From Fragilariopsis cylindrus CCMP1102 (taxonomy: Eukaryota > Bacillariophyta > Bacillariophyceae > Bacillariales > Bacillariaceae), in contig FMBT01000039.1 in the NCBI GenBank assembly GCA_900095095.1, positions 1 to 33,578 on the forward strand: 33,578 nt of DNA, in the 5' to 3' direction. Position 1 is the stretch's first letter, and the number at the start of each line of letters is the position of its first letter. A program made the position numbers and the translations under genes. Shown here in pieces: positions 18,668-29,706 of the stretch. The notes beneath the pieces are model-generated. The model searched no databases. It saw only the letters and a program-made list of their open reading frames with translations, and was not told the origin of the DNA.

Positions 18668-20091
18668 ACACATTAATAACCTTCATATCTTTTATTGTTG
18701 TGAGGCGGCGTGCACAAGCTACCACAAAAACCTCACACGGGACCCAAAATATTTGGATCACCAACAGATGGATGACTGTGTTATTGTTTTTGTGTTGAAG
18801 ATGAAGAAAAGGAATGCTATAAACATCAACTAACTAAATCTTCATTGAAATGAGTACAGATATTTCAGTACAAGATGTTGCACAAACAAATCATTATTAA
18901 GATGGTTGGTGGGTATTACCTTATCTTCATAGATCCCATCCTTGTTGTATGATGTAGTATCATTTTTTGTTCAAGGGTTTGTACAATTTAGCCGCTAATA
19001 ATCTTCTTTCCTTGCATTACTGGTGCAGTGAATAACATATAGGTGGTATTGGTTATAATGATTTGTTGCTCCAATAACGATATGTGGAAAAATGGATCTG
19101 CATCAACCATATAAATTCTTATGGTCTTGGCAGGATTTGAGGGCTTGTTTCATCCCCATATATATGCAGGGCAGCTGTTAATAATGTTGTAAAATCAAAT
19201 CATTGGCCATGCCATTGAAGAGAGAATGATGAGGGACGGGACATACACCTCCGAAATTCCACATATATGTTTGTCACTGATAGATGGCAATGTACTACAG
19301 GGATAAGTACTAGTGGTACACACTCCAAATTCTTCAGGGGAATTGTTTTGAGACGATTACGTGCTAACTTTGCACGCGTTCTCCTTTCGAAATTTTTATA
19401 TGTCTATGGCGATGTGCTTTTGTTTGCCATACAAAGCAAGAACCTCATAATTATTTATTGATTTATTTGTTACGTAGACCTAATATGTACACAATCGCCA
19501 TTTACATAACGAAAAAAGTGCAAAGAATTAAGGGCATATTGCATGTCTTGTTGAATTAGCGCACAACATACGCCTGGGCGTCTTATGACCGGACACCCTT
19601 CGGTAAGTTTTTAGGTCAATCAAAGTGCGATACTATAAGTTTTTAGGTCAATCAAATTGCGATATGAAGCTCACGGACAAGAAGGACACGAATGGAAGAG
19701 GATCAAAACAGCACAGATCAACGACAACAACCTTCTATTACGGTAAATCAAAACAAGAGTAGGGACTACTAATACGGAGTTCAACTTGCGATTCTATCCA
19801 TCGAATTAACAAGTTAGTAATTAAACATACAAGACACGACTAATATGCGGAACGACGATTAAGAACCACATTTACTATACATACGCTACTATATCTTCCC
19901 CCTTCCAGCATCCTTTGTCATTTGACTGACTTTCCTTTCATCATACTTTTTTACATCGAAGAAAAGATTTGGGCAGAGAAGAGAATCTTAACGCCGCGTA
20001 ACGTAGTTTGGATATAGTATCTATATTAATTTAAAATAAATAAATAATAGGACTGGTATTTGTTTATTTTTCATTGGTAACAGTATCATTG
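18668..20091. other. Intergenic region, no gene seen
   Basis: AT-rich spacer upstream of the cyclase gene. It contains a short tandem duplication at 19604-19661. The small frame at 19267-19461 has no domain and is not called. The end nearest the cyclase (about 19900-20090) presumably contains its promoter. Confidence 0.4.
19604..19661 (+). repeat. Short direct repeat of 27 bp
   Basis: TAAGTTTTTAGGTCAATCAA plus (A)(G/T)TGCGATA occurs at 19604 and 19635, 31 bp apart, with one base difference. Confidence 0.85.
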
Positions 20092-22920
20092 ATGACCATT
20101 ATGACTCTCGATATCCCGCCAATAGTAATGGAAACTGATTCAGGCGATGACATATCGAAAACTACAAAACGAAGACCAAATTGTACTACTACTACTACTA
20201 CTACTACTACCAACGATGCCGTTGTTTCTAGGAGTACCGATCGTCGAAAGATCGGTGGCGTGCGGAGAGCCACTAGTGGTGGACCATCACTCTCAAGTGT
20301 AAGGCGTGAAGCAGAAAAATTTAATTCGTCCCTATCAGGTTTTAGTAAATCTAGTCTACCACCTAGCACGCCCAAGAGAAGAAGTAGTGGTGATCATCGA
20401 CAACGAATAAGTAGTGCTGATATACAACGAGTAAGAACAGGAGGAAGCTCGACGGCGGATTCTGATGATGGGACTGTAACTAGTAGCAATAGTTTCGAAC
20501 AACAACAGCAACAACAGAATAACAAGGAACATAGAATTAGAAGAAATAGAACATCTGATGCATCCCAAATATCGCGCCTATCGTGTAGTGATGGAGATAT
20601 CGCACTCACAGTCTCACCAACACTATCGGCGAATTCTTCTACTTCTACTGCGAGCAACCTCGGTACCAGCAACAAAAGTAAAAGTAAAAGACGATCCTCT
20701 TTGTCGTCTTCGTCACAACTTGGAGATTCCACAACAACAACGACTGCTACTGCTACTGTTACTGATGATTCTTCCCTCAAAGCAGTAGTGATAAGAGAAT
20801 AGATAGCAGCGGTGATAGAAAAAGCCCGGCTTCGCGGAGAAGCAATGCTAGTAATGGAAAAGGATATAGTGAAAAGGGAAAACAAAATGCACGTAGCCGT
20901 AGAATGGCGCGCGCTGCATCGTCGGATGATGCAGTAGGCGATGAAGCTATAGCTACAGCAACACTATCACCATCAGCATCACCATCAGCATCAGCAACAC
21001 GAACACCTAAATCAGGAAGTAGAGCTCAAAGGCAACGAGTTTCTGTACCAGGAAACGAAATTGTACAATTGTTGAGTACCGATTGCGAATTACCATTAGT
21101 TACTGGTGAAGATGACACCAAGAGTGAAAAGGGAAACCAAAATGCACGTAGCCGTAGAATGGCGCACGCTGCATCGTCGGATAATGCAGTAGTCGATGAA
21201 GCAACAGTAACAGCATCAGCACCAGTAATACCTAAACCAGGAAGTAACGTTCAAAGTCAACGAGTTTCTGTATCAGAAAACGAAATTATGCAGTTGTTGA
21301 GTCCGCCCTCCAAAAACGTTCGTAGTGGTAGGTTACGAGTGAGACGACCAAGCTCTCCCAACGACGATGGCGATGGCGACGACCAAAAAAATCTCAAACG
21401 TTCGAAAAGTTTGGTAAGTAGGAAAGACCGCGGTACTAGTAGGCCGAAAGAAAAACCTGGAGATTCTGTACCCTCGATCAAAAAACAAGAGGCAGAGTCT
21501 GATACTCCTAATCCTCAGAGTGGAAGAACTGAATCAAAATTGAAAGAATATGGTGCACGTCGGTCGAACAGCTCAGGTGCTCTCAGTAAAAGAACAAGAC
21601 AATTGCGACGCTCTAGTAATGATAATGATGAAAAGAGAAAAAATCATCGGAAACCACCGAGAAGATCTAGATCGGACGATCTTGCCTTGGGTAATGGTAC
21701 GGACGATGGCTTAGGCAGTTTCCTGAAGCATAGTGATACAGTCAGTCGTCGGAAAACAGGAGGCTCGGGATCCAGGAGTGTAGCTAGTACTCCGATAAGG
21801 CAACATAAGAGTAGACGTCATCATAGCAAAGTCAAACCAATTTATTCTGACGATATATTAGAAGAAGGAGATGGTGAGGATCAAAGTGATAGTGAGGTAA
21901 ATCATAATAGAAGTTTAGACTTAGACTTGGCTACAGCCCGCGGAAACTTTGGTGCACAACAGCATCTAAACGAGAAACTTCAGTTACATCTGACCAAAAC
22001 GGACGAATTACTCTATTCAGTCTTCCCGAAACATGTTGCGGATGCGTTACGAAATGGTCAAAAGGTAGCACCCGAAAATCATGATATAGTGACTATTTTC
22101 TTTTGCGACATAGGTAAATATTATGATTTCAAACAAAAGCAAAAAAATGCGACAGAATACTTCTATTCTAAAATTAATGCGTTGTTCACTTTCGTCGTCT
22201 CACACTAAGTTGTTTCCTACACGTTGTCATTGAAGTTGGTTTTACCGACATATCCTCAAAACTTGACCCGATGAAGATTTCTGAGATGCTAGATCGTCTA
22301 TACAATAGTTTTGATGCACTTTCCGACTATCACGATGTCTTCAAGGTAGAAACGTAAGTTTTAGTATTTTTATTTAGTGGATTGTTAGTAAATGAACGAA
22401 AAGGTCCTCCTAACAATTTTTATCTCTGAATTTGACTCATTATCTTTTCAGTATTGGAGATGCGTACATGGCAGTGACAAATTTAACGAAAAAACAACCT
22501 GATCACTGTAAAAGAATTACCGAATTTGCCATTGATGCAATCCAGGTTGCAAATCAAACATTAGTTGACGAGACAAATCCGAGTATGGGATTTGTGAACA
22601 TACGTGTTGGTTTCCATTCGGGATCCTGTGTGAGCAACGTCGTTGGTACCCGTAACCCACGCTACTGTCTATTTGGAGACACAGTCAATACAGCCAGTCG
22701 GATGGAGAGTCACTCACAACAGAATCGTATCCATTGTAGTGAAATTTCCGCGTCTTTATTGAGAAAGCAATGTCCAAAGATTTGTATATTTCCCCGAGAA
22801 CCGATTGAAGTTAAGGGGAAGGGAAAAATGAAAACATTTTGGATTCATACTGAAGGATCAATTCTATCGAAAGATGGCAAGAGCGGAAAGATTCGTAAAC
22901 TTATGAAGTTTTTGAAGTAG
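20092..22920 (+). CDS. Guanylyl-cyclase-like class III nucleotide cyclase (one frame break)
   Basis: Three exons: 20092-22113, 22236-22353 and 22452-22920, with GT-AG introns of 122 and 98 nt. Adding one A to AAA at 20779-20781 joins the frames 20092-20802 and the frame open through 20904 (LKSSSDKRIDSSGDRKSPAS), giving 869 residues. Residues 1 to about 620 are Ser/Arg/Thr-rich, disordered, with an internal duplication (SEKG.QNARSRRMA.AASSD near 20867 and 21124) and no membrane helix. A short signalling-helix-like linker (LTKTDELLYSVFPKHVADAL) leads into the cyclase domain: metal Asp in FFCDIVGFT, KVETIGDAYM (second metal Asp, and Glu typical of guanine recognition), PRYCLFGDTVNTASRMES (Cys, Asn and Arg typical of guanylyl cyclases). 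It should make cGMP from GTP as a homodimer. Start could be 20101. Confidence 0.85.
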
Positions 22921-23208
22921 AATAATGTAGAAAATTTTCCTCTCAATTTGTTATTTAATAAAAAATAATCCATTGGATCTTTTTTCATTATCTCTATAAT
23001 AATTTATTCATACTGAAACTAAAAAAGAGAATATAAATATTTCTTGTTAATTTTTCGTTATTACAATAGCTTCTATTATTATTATTATTATTATTATTAG
23101 CATTAGCATTATTACTGTTGTCATCTAGTCTTGATCATTCTATTATCGTTACAAGTACTTTGAAATACTACGAACATCGGAGGAAGTACTATCGTTCTCG
23201 TTGATCAT
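22921..23208. other. Convergent 3' spacer
   Basis: AT-rich spacer between the cyclase and LHC 3' ends, with an AATAAAAAATAA polyadenylation-like word near 22958 and an ATT trinucleotide run at about 23074-23099. No gene. Confidence 0.5.
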
Positions 23209-24219
23209 TTACATGCTATTTGCAGCACCAGATTCCATCAATTGTGCAACAACATCACCAAAAGGTTTGAAGAAAATTGGTGTTTGATTAATGACAGCAT
23301 CGTTGAGGAAGAATTCTTGAATTGCGAAGCCTGTGATTCCAAGCATAGCCAGACGACCGTTAAAGATCTCTGCCTCTTGCTTGTCGAACTTTTGTTGATA
23401 ATCATTTCCACCTAATCCCAATGGATCAAAATTGAAATCACCTGGTTCTCGTCGATCACCGTTCTCGTTCATACTGGGAACAGATTCTAATGCGGCCGCA
23501 GCACCGATTGCAGCTATCCAAAATAGAGGATTTGTTTGACCAAGACCACCATTTAAGACAGATGGGACCTTATCAGAGAAGCCCAACAAAGAATCAAGAT
23601 CCAATTGTGAAGCAAATGTGTTGTGGGTAAGTTCGCTTAATACCCAACCAACGGAGGCTAACATAGCAAGGCGTCCATGTTTGATTTCAGCTTCTCTGTA
23701 CCATAGTAATTTCGAATCATCTGATGAAAAATTGAACGGATCAAATCCGCGGTCTCCAGGTAAACTTCCATCGAGCGCAGCTGGACGTTTAAGAAAAGGT
23801 AGAGATGCAGACATGACAACATCATTTGTTAACTCCGATCTGTCTTGGTAAATTGATAGCGGATCGAAAACAGTTTTGTCCTGTGCCTGTGGTCCTGATA
23901 AAAGAGGTTCGATCATACCAGATTGTCGCTCCTGTGTATCTTGAGAATATAAACCTAGTGGGTCGATTAAGGTCTGGTCTTGTGACTGCGAAGATGACTC
24001 AAGTGGTTGGATCAAGCCTAGTTGTCTCTCTGTCGAATCTTGAGGATATAGACCAAGTGGGTCAGAAATTTGTTGTTGCTTTTGCTTGACGTCTTCGGAT
24101 ACAGATGATGCTTGAATCTTCGTTGTCATCGTATTACTGTTACTGTTGCCTCCTTTGAGAGTAAAGGCAAACGCCGTAGGCGCGAAGGAAGTTGCGATGA
24201 TGATTGATGTAGATCTCAT
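23209..24219 (-). CDS. Plastid light-harvesting (LHC/FCP superfamily) protein with a repeated N-terminal leader
   Basis: Single exon of 336 residues, ATG 24219. The leader (SFAPTAFAF at about residues 11-19) fits the signal-plus-transit presequence of red-lineage plastids with its FA|F cleavage motif. Residues 53, 86 and 119 each begin a 33-residue repeat: DPLGLYPQDSTERQLGLI, DPLGLYSQDTQERQSGMI and DPLSIYQDRSELT. The LHC domain starts near residue 138 (PFLKRPAALDGSLPGDRGFDP). Helix 1 is REAEIKHGRLAMLASVGWVL (about 175-194), helix 2 about 231-246, and helix 3 KQEAEIFNGRLAMLGITGFA (about 280-299), with the paired Glu and Asn/His chlorophyll ligands present. The usual FDPLGLG precedes helix 3. 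It should bind chlorophyll a/c and fucoxanthin-type pigments in the thylakoid. The subclass is uncertain. The roughly 100-residue insertion before the domain is unusual. Confidence 0.93.
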   Translation of the reverse strand: MRSTSIIIATSFAPTAFAFTLKGGNSNSNTMTTKIQASSVSEDVKQKQQQISDPLGLYPQDSTERQLGLIQPLESSSQSQDQTLIDPLGLYSQDTQERQSGMIEPLLSGPQAQDKTVFDPLSIYQDRSELTNDVVMSASLPFLKRPAALDGSLPGDRGFDPFNFSSDDSKLLWYREAEIKHGRLAMLASVGWVLSELTHNTFASQLDLDSLLGFSDKVPSVLNGGLGQTNPLFWIAAIGAAAALESVPSMNENGDRREPGDFNFDPLGLGGNDYQQKFDKQEAEIFNGRLAMLGITGFAIQEFFLNDAVINQTPIFFKPFGDVVAQLMESGAANSM

Positions 24220-24236
24220 AATGGTAATATTTTTTT

Positions 24237-24385
24237 TGTTGAAAGGTATTTGTTAAAGTGTTTGATGAGCCTTTTGAGTATTTTGTTGTTCAGAAGATAT
24301 CTGTTGAAGTGTTTGATTGAGACTTTTGAGTATTTTATTGTTGAGAGGTTCTGTTGAAGTGTTTCAATGAGGCTTTAGAGACTGT
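24237..24385 (-). repeat. Three degenerate repeats of about 50 bp in the LHC 5' region
   Basis: The word AAGTGTTT recurs at 24256, 24307 and 24357 in similar contexts (TGTTGA..GT.TCTGTTGAAGTGTT, then GAG.CTTT.GAG). Periods are 51 and 50 bp. Immediately upstream of the LHC ATG, so it is probably in the 5' UTR or core promoter. Confidence 0.7.
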
Positions 24386-24487
24386 TGAGATTTGGTTTTG
24401 TGAGAACATATCTAATCGAAGCAACATCCGAGCAAACATTCATAATCATATTAAAAGAGTTTTACGCGAATGATTCGTAGTCGTATA

Positions 24488-24521
24488 TGACGCATTTATT
24501 GTGCGTCAACTAGATGCGTCA
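24488..24521. promoter_or_regulatory. Cluster of TGACGCA/TGCGTCA words
   Basis: TGACGCAT at 24488, GTGCGTCA at 24501 and ATGCGTCA at 24514 are three close copies of a TGACGC-type word in alternating orientation, about 270-300 bp upstream of the LHC start. They resemble bZIP half-sites. A role in light control of the LHC gene is inference only. Confidence 0.3.
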
Positions 24522-25155
24522 ACCATCGCATCACTGTGAGATAAGAACAAACCAGTAATTGATAGCATACACAGTAAATAAATATATCCGCAACTGATTC
24601 GAATATGTGCGTTTTTTTTATTTAAATGAGTCGATAAGGTAAATATACAGTATTTCATGCGGTGTTTTGATGACACGATCGATTGGATTCTCAGCAACAG
24701 CGCGAAATCATAAAAGCGCAAATAAATGAGCACAAGCAATATTGCTGTTTTGTCAAGAGCATCGTAAGTGTGATTGAGTCAGCTAGATCTTTGGGACTAG
24801 TTCTGTTCTATGAAATATTGCCTGTCATCTTAAAAACGAATATAAAAGCCCTTACGAAAATTAACGGTGCGCGTTCCACATGAAAAATTGATTTCAAATC
24901 AAATCGTGCCCGATACTGAAATTAGCAAGTATCGTATGAAACTTCGGTTAAATTAAAAAATGGAATAAACTCTTTGCTTCCGTCAATAAACTAAGTAACA
25001 TCGGCGCATATGTACTATTGACTCCTACAAATACACCGTACTGTATTCAACAAGCAAGTCCAGATCCGTTTTACAAGAACCCGTAGGGTCATCGAGAAGG
25101 ACACATATCACATAACATCACTAAACAACACAAATAGAAAATACAAAATACAACA

Positions 25156-26590
25156 ATGGGTAGTAGTCGCAGAGAAGAGTCAAATCGTTCATGTTGCACT
25201 TGGCCTAGAATTTTACTTCTAGTCATATTACTCGCAGTTGCCGGTGTTTGCGTATGGAAATTTGTTCCTTGGGAAGATTCCATTAACAATGTTCTTGGTG
25301 CGGTTCCAATTCCTGACAATAATAGTAATGGGGGTGGTACTAATAGTAATATAGCAAAACCAAATACGGTCGAAACAGCTTCACCCACATCATCACCAAT
25401 GTATGAATTCATTCAATGTGATGATACATCAGGAACAGGGGACTGCTGTAACGGCCTAGAAGGTATTTGTGATCTTCGTGCTAATGAAGTTCTTTACGCT
25501 ACGCTACATAATGGTATGGCAACATTTGAGGATGGATTTTTATTTGGACCGAATCATAAATATCAACTTGAATCAGCATTAAAGGCTGGTTATCGTGGAT
25601 TAAATTTAGATTTATGTAATTGTGGTGGGGAAACAATTTTTTGTCATGGTACGTTACATTCTTTACTTTGAGTTTATTGGACAGCGATATATGTATGTTT
25701 ACCGGTATGCTTTGTTTCGTTCTAAATATTTTCCATGTATTGTGCGTTGTTGTTGGCTAACAACTTCTGTGTTTGTGTGTCTCGTTTATCAAAAAAAAAA
25801 AATATAATAAAAGGAATTTGTACTCTTGGACCAAGAAAAGTTGTTGATGTCATGCAAAATGTAAATGCATTTTTGGATGAAAATCCATCGGAGGTTATTA
25901 TATTTATTTATCAGGTCAATAATGATGTAGACCAACAAGTTGATCTTAATGCATTTTATGATAAATTGACACAAGTGGATGGAGTAATAGACAAGCTATA
26001 TATTCATGATGACATGGACAGTCCCTGGCCTACTTTACGAGATTTAACAAATCCAGCCGTTAATAAGGTAAATACAATTAAAATAAATCTAGCAGTTCTT
26101 ATTGTATTCATCCCCTTCGGTGTTCTAATGTATAGTTGTACACACACATACACACACATATATTAACTATCTTGTTTGTTTGTTTGTGAAGCGAATCATT
26201 ATGTTTCATTATAACGGCCCGGACTGTAACCTTGATCCATCAGCATGTCCTGATGGATTACATCTATACTACCTTTATGCACAAGACAATGAATGGTCGA
26301 ACGATAGTATTGCAAGTATCCAGGATACAACAACTTCATGTGAATTAAAGCAAAATGGGATTAATAGGAATTGGTTTGTTGGATTAAACAACTTTATCTC
26401 TCCTCCCTCACAAAGTTCAGCACAAGTTTTAAATTCGTATTCAGCAGCGAATGATTACGTCGATACTTGTTCTAGTGTGTTAGGAACAGACATAAATTTT
26501 ATTATCTCAGATTTTTGGAGTGAAGGAGAGTTACCACGTTTTACTCAGGACCATAACACTGCTCGTGCATTACAACGACGACTTGTCTAA
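25156..26590 (+). CDS. PI-PLC X-domain-like membrane-anchored phosphodiesterase
   Basis: Three exons: 25156-25648, 25814-26067 and 26192-26590. Intron 1 (165 nt, GTACGT...AAAAG) splits the codon after FCH; intron 2 (124 nt) is phase 0 (VNK then RIIMF). The product has 381 residues. A single hydrophobic anchor lies at about residues 18-36 (ILLLVILLAVAGVCVW), followed by an Asn/Gly/Ser/Thr linker and a Cys-rich entry (CDDTSGTGDCCNGLEGIC). The X-domain TIM-barrel hallmarks are LYATLHNGMA (catalytic His118), AGYRGLNLDLC and IFCHG (second His164), followed by FLDENPSEVIIFIYQVNND. Bacterial and parasite type PI-PLCs and PLC-X proteins cleave phosphoinositides or GPI anchors. The anchored, probably extracellular or lumenal layout and the absence of C2, PH or Y domains separate it from eukaryotic delta-type PLC. 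The substrate is not known. Confidence 0.85.
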
Positions 26591-26951
26591 ATATAGATGA
26601 AATTTACGCCATGGATCCTGTCGATGTACTTCTTCGAAAGGTATCGTTGCATTTGGGACCACATGCTTCTACGCCGGGAAAGAAAACTTCTTCGGATAGA
26701 GCAGTTTTTATTATACTTTATCTAACATAAAAGCATCATACAAAAGTACTACTTGGATGCTGTTTGATAATTTAATTTATAAATATGCTATATTAATATA
26801 GTTAAGATTCTAAATAAAGCATTAATTAATTTGGCGAAGCAAATAAACAATTTAAGATAATAACTTTCCCCCGCATTTATCCACTATTTTTCTTCCTTTT
26901 TAAAAAGAAATTACTGCTGATATACATTTACTACTATCGAGAGTCACCCCA
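26591..26951. other. Convergent 3' spacer
   Basis: 361 bp between the PLC-like and NDC80 3' ends. AT-rich with TTAAT and AATAAA words (near 26814). Nothing else is seen. Confidence 0.45.
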
Positions 26952-29133
26952 TCATTCGGAAGGTTCCATCGTTGAAGGACTTTTAAGTTTTCCATATTTA
27001 GAATGCTTATTCTTCCGATATTGCTGAACCTCCTTGATTTTCTCTAGACAAAACTCATCATACTCCTTCATCGACACGATTGCTTGATCAATTTCTTCAC
27101 AAACTGCTTTCTTTCGAGCCACGTTGTCTTCCTCGTGTTGTTGACGCATGGCCTCTAATTCAGAACATTGTCGTTCGAATTGCGTCATCTGTTCCTCCAA
27201 CGCAACAGGATCACGAAGAGATGCCACCTTGGTTTCGATCGAGTCTGCCTCTCTCACTCGGACACCGAGCTTGGCATCTTGGGCATCACGTTCCGCTTCC
27301 ATCGTCTCCTCGCATTTGTCGATTTTATTTTCGACAATCCTGTTCCTTTCCAAAGCTTCGGTAAATTCTTCCTCACTCCTTTCCAATTTGTCCAGTGCCT
27401 CTTGATATTTCCATTTGGAATCAGAAATTAAACTACAGTACTCTTCATGACAAGACGTCAATGTAGGTTGAATGATTCCAGGTAAATCGATGTCAAGTAG
27501 TTTTGATAGGTTCGGGTCTAGAACGGCATCCTTGTTGACAACTGCTTCCATTTCAATACCTTTGGATGATACAATCGGTACTAATTTTAGATCACCAACA
27601 TTTGAACTGTAGTCAGATACAAAAGATTCCAAGTCGCTCCACGACTTATCAACTTCTGATTCGATTTCCCATAATGCACTTCGACGTTGATCTCTTAATG
27701 CCAGGGCCCGTTCAATTGCTTCTTCAACACCCTTCCGTTCATTTTGCATCTTTTGAACATCGTCCAATGATAATTCTTGGTTACCGATACTACCTTTTAA
27801 TTGTTGAACCTTTGACACGATTTTAGCAAGACTCTTACTAGTTTCTTCCAATTCCTCCGACTGGTTATTTTTCTTATTCTTAAGCGTCGCGACGTGCTGG
27901 TCCATTTGATGAATTAGGTCATGAAATTGCTCAAGGTCTGTAGCATAACTATCCCGCTTTTGAACAAGTTCTTCGAGACTATTGGCGTATTAAAAAGATT
28001 GAACAGAAGTCAAAGGATGCGAGTGTGTTTATTTTAGACAAAGATAATTAGTAACAGTAAACAGTAAAAACAAAATAAAAATATTGTGACCATCATCATC
28101 TTTGATTATACTTCTTTTGTACTCACTCCTTCTCACCCATACCTAAATTGTTCATCTTTTCTACAATGGCAGCATTTTTATCCGTCATCTGCTCGATATC
28201 TTGCATTAGGATGTTATCATCACCTTCAAGTCGATCGGCTAGTCCCATTTCTAACTCTTCGCGAAGTTTCTCATCACCTTTTAAAAACGCTGTGTACGAT
28301 GCACTCAAGTACGAGAAGAAATATGTATCCGTTTTGCTTTCTAGTTCCTCCACCGAATCAAATTCTCCACTATTATTTTCCTCTACTACAGGTATCAAAT
28401 ATTCCATACATTGGATCCGTTTCATGAGCCATGTGAGAGCAGCTAGTAGAGTAGGCCAAGTGTGAGGTGACCCAGCTGCTACTAAAGCCGTCTTGCTGAC
28501 TGAAAAGGGATATCCCATGGCCTTGAAATTCATAGCAATCTCGTCCTCAATCTTGAGTGTCCCATCTTGAAAGCTTGGATCGACTCGACGAAGCATAAAA
28601 GTAACAATGTTACTGAAATCTTTACCAGATGGACGGGAAAGACTTTTGTGAGAAATAGGATGTTCATATCCACTCTTTTGAAGGAAGGAAAAGAGATCTT
28701 TGATACAGTCTTGCTGGTATAACTTATCCGTTACCGGACGAGGATCAACTATAACTGGTACATTATGTGGCATGAGAGATTGTCGGCGCTGGTCTCCTCC
28801 TCCTCCTCCTCCTCCCATACCGCTTCGACGACGTCCCGAACTTTTGGTCGTAGAAACTCTACGCTTTGGATCATGTCCAACGGGTGGAGGTGTAGGTGGG
28901 ACCAAATTTTCACGCCCAACACGTGGGATCATAGATGCCCGTCCACGAGGAGGACGAGACTTGGGTGGTGGTCCATGGTTTTCATGACTTCTTGGATCAA
29001 CGGATTGTCTTCGATTATTGCTACTGCTGCTACTGTTGTTATTGTTCGAGTGCCCCTTTCTAGCACTACCATGATTGGTACTAACACCGCCCAACGTCTG
29101 TCGTCGACTGCTACTAGCTCGAGTGCGTTGCAT
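26952..29133 (-). CDS. NDC80: Kinetochore protein NDC80/HEC1
   Basis: Two exons, 28127-29133 and 26952-27978, joined across a 148-nt intron (GTGAGT...ATAG), giving 677 residues; the split codon yields GEKD then LEELVQKRDSY. ATG 29133 is chosen because the longer frame starts with TTG. Residues 1-130 are a basic disordered tail with five R-R-x-S/T sites. Residues about 135-245 are the calponin-homology domain characteristic of NDC80 (YQQDCIKDLFSFLQKSGYEH, then HTWPTLLAALTWLMKRIQ). From about 320 to the end, heptad-rich coiled coil predominates (for example NRIVENKIDKCEETMEAERD). The protein forms the NDC80-NUF2-SPC24-SPC25 complex, which binds spindle microtubules at the outer kinetochore. Its length is close to animal and yeast homologues. 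Confidence 0.93.
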
Positions 29134-29706
29134 TTTGTTGACGGTGATGGCTTTAAATTGTTGAAAATTTGAATTGATCAAATTCCGTTTCCATGGGCGT
29201 CTGAGCGATTATTTTGTTGTAGTTAGCAGTCGTTGCCTTCGTTGCCTTCGTTAACAAAGTTTAATTCCCCTGTTTGCTTTGAACGCAGATTAGAATTTTT
29301 GAATTTTTATGATTGACGAGCACGCGCGCGCACATGCGTCTAAGTCTGAAATAGTTTTCCTTTCCTTTCCTTCAGTCCAGTCCAGTCCAGTCCCGCCTTG
29401 CTCATTTCAAGAATGGTGATTTTTTATATTTGTGTCATATCATTATTACTTTTGCATTTCGACGAATCGACGACAAGAACCCTCATCAAATATATGTGAC
29501 ATTAAATGTTCAAAGCTGCTGATAGATCATTTTAATATCGCTCAATACGGCAGCGCAAGCTAATCCAGCTAGAGACCGGACCGGATCGGACATTGCTACC
29601 ATAGAATACCGGATCTACTCTACTCACAGTACAATCGCTATACGGTATTAGGTCATATCAATATCTTACGGTCACAAAAAAACATAACCATTCATTCTAC
29701 AACAAA
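29134..29706. promoter_or_regulatory. Divergent promoter region
   Basis: 573 bp between the head-to-head NDC80 and polytopic membrane genes. It contains a CGTTGCCTT duplication (29230-29252), a GCACGCGCGCGCAC patch near 29320 and a CAGTC quadruplet near 29373-29393. No gene is seen. Confidence 0.4.

Larger units (their letters stand above)
24220..25155. promoter_or_regulatory. Divergent LHC / PLC-like promoter region
   Basis: About 936 bp separating two head-to-head genes. The LHC-proximal part is a threefold degenerate repeat (24237-24385) and three TGACGCA-type words lie at 24488-24521. No gene is supported; the frames at 24506-24739 and 24683-24883 overlap on opposite strands and lack domains. 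Confidence 0.45.

Noticed and set aside
20785-20810. A mini-intron to explain the frame change in the cyclase gene
   Set aside because: Possible GT-AG spans are 15-25 nt and none has the length needed to restore the frame; one added A in AAA does.
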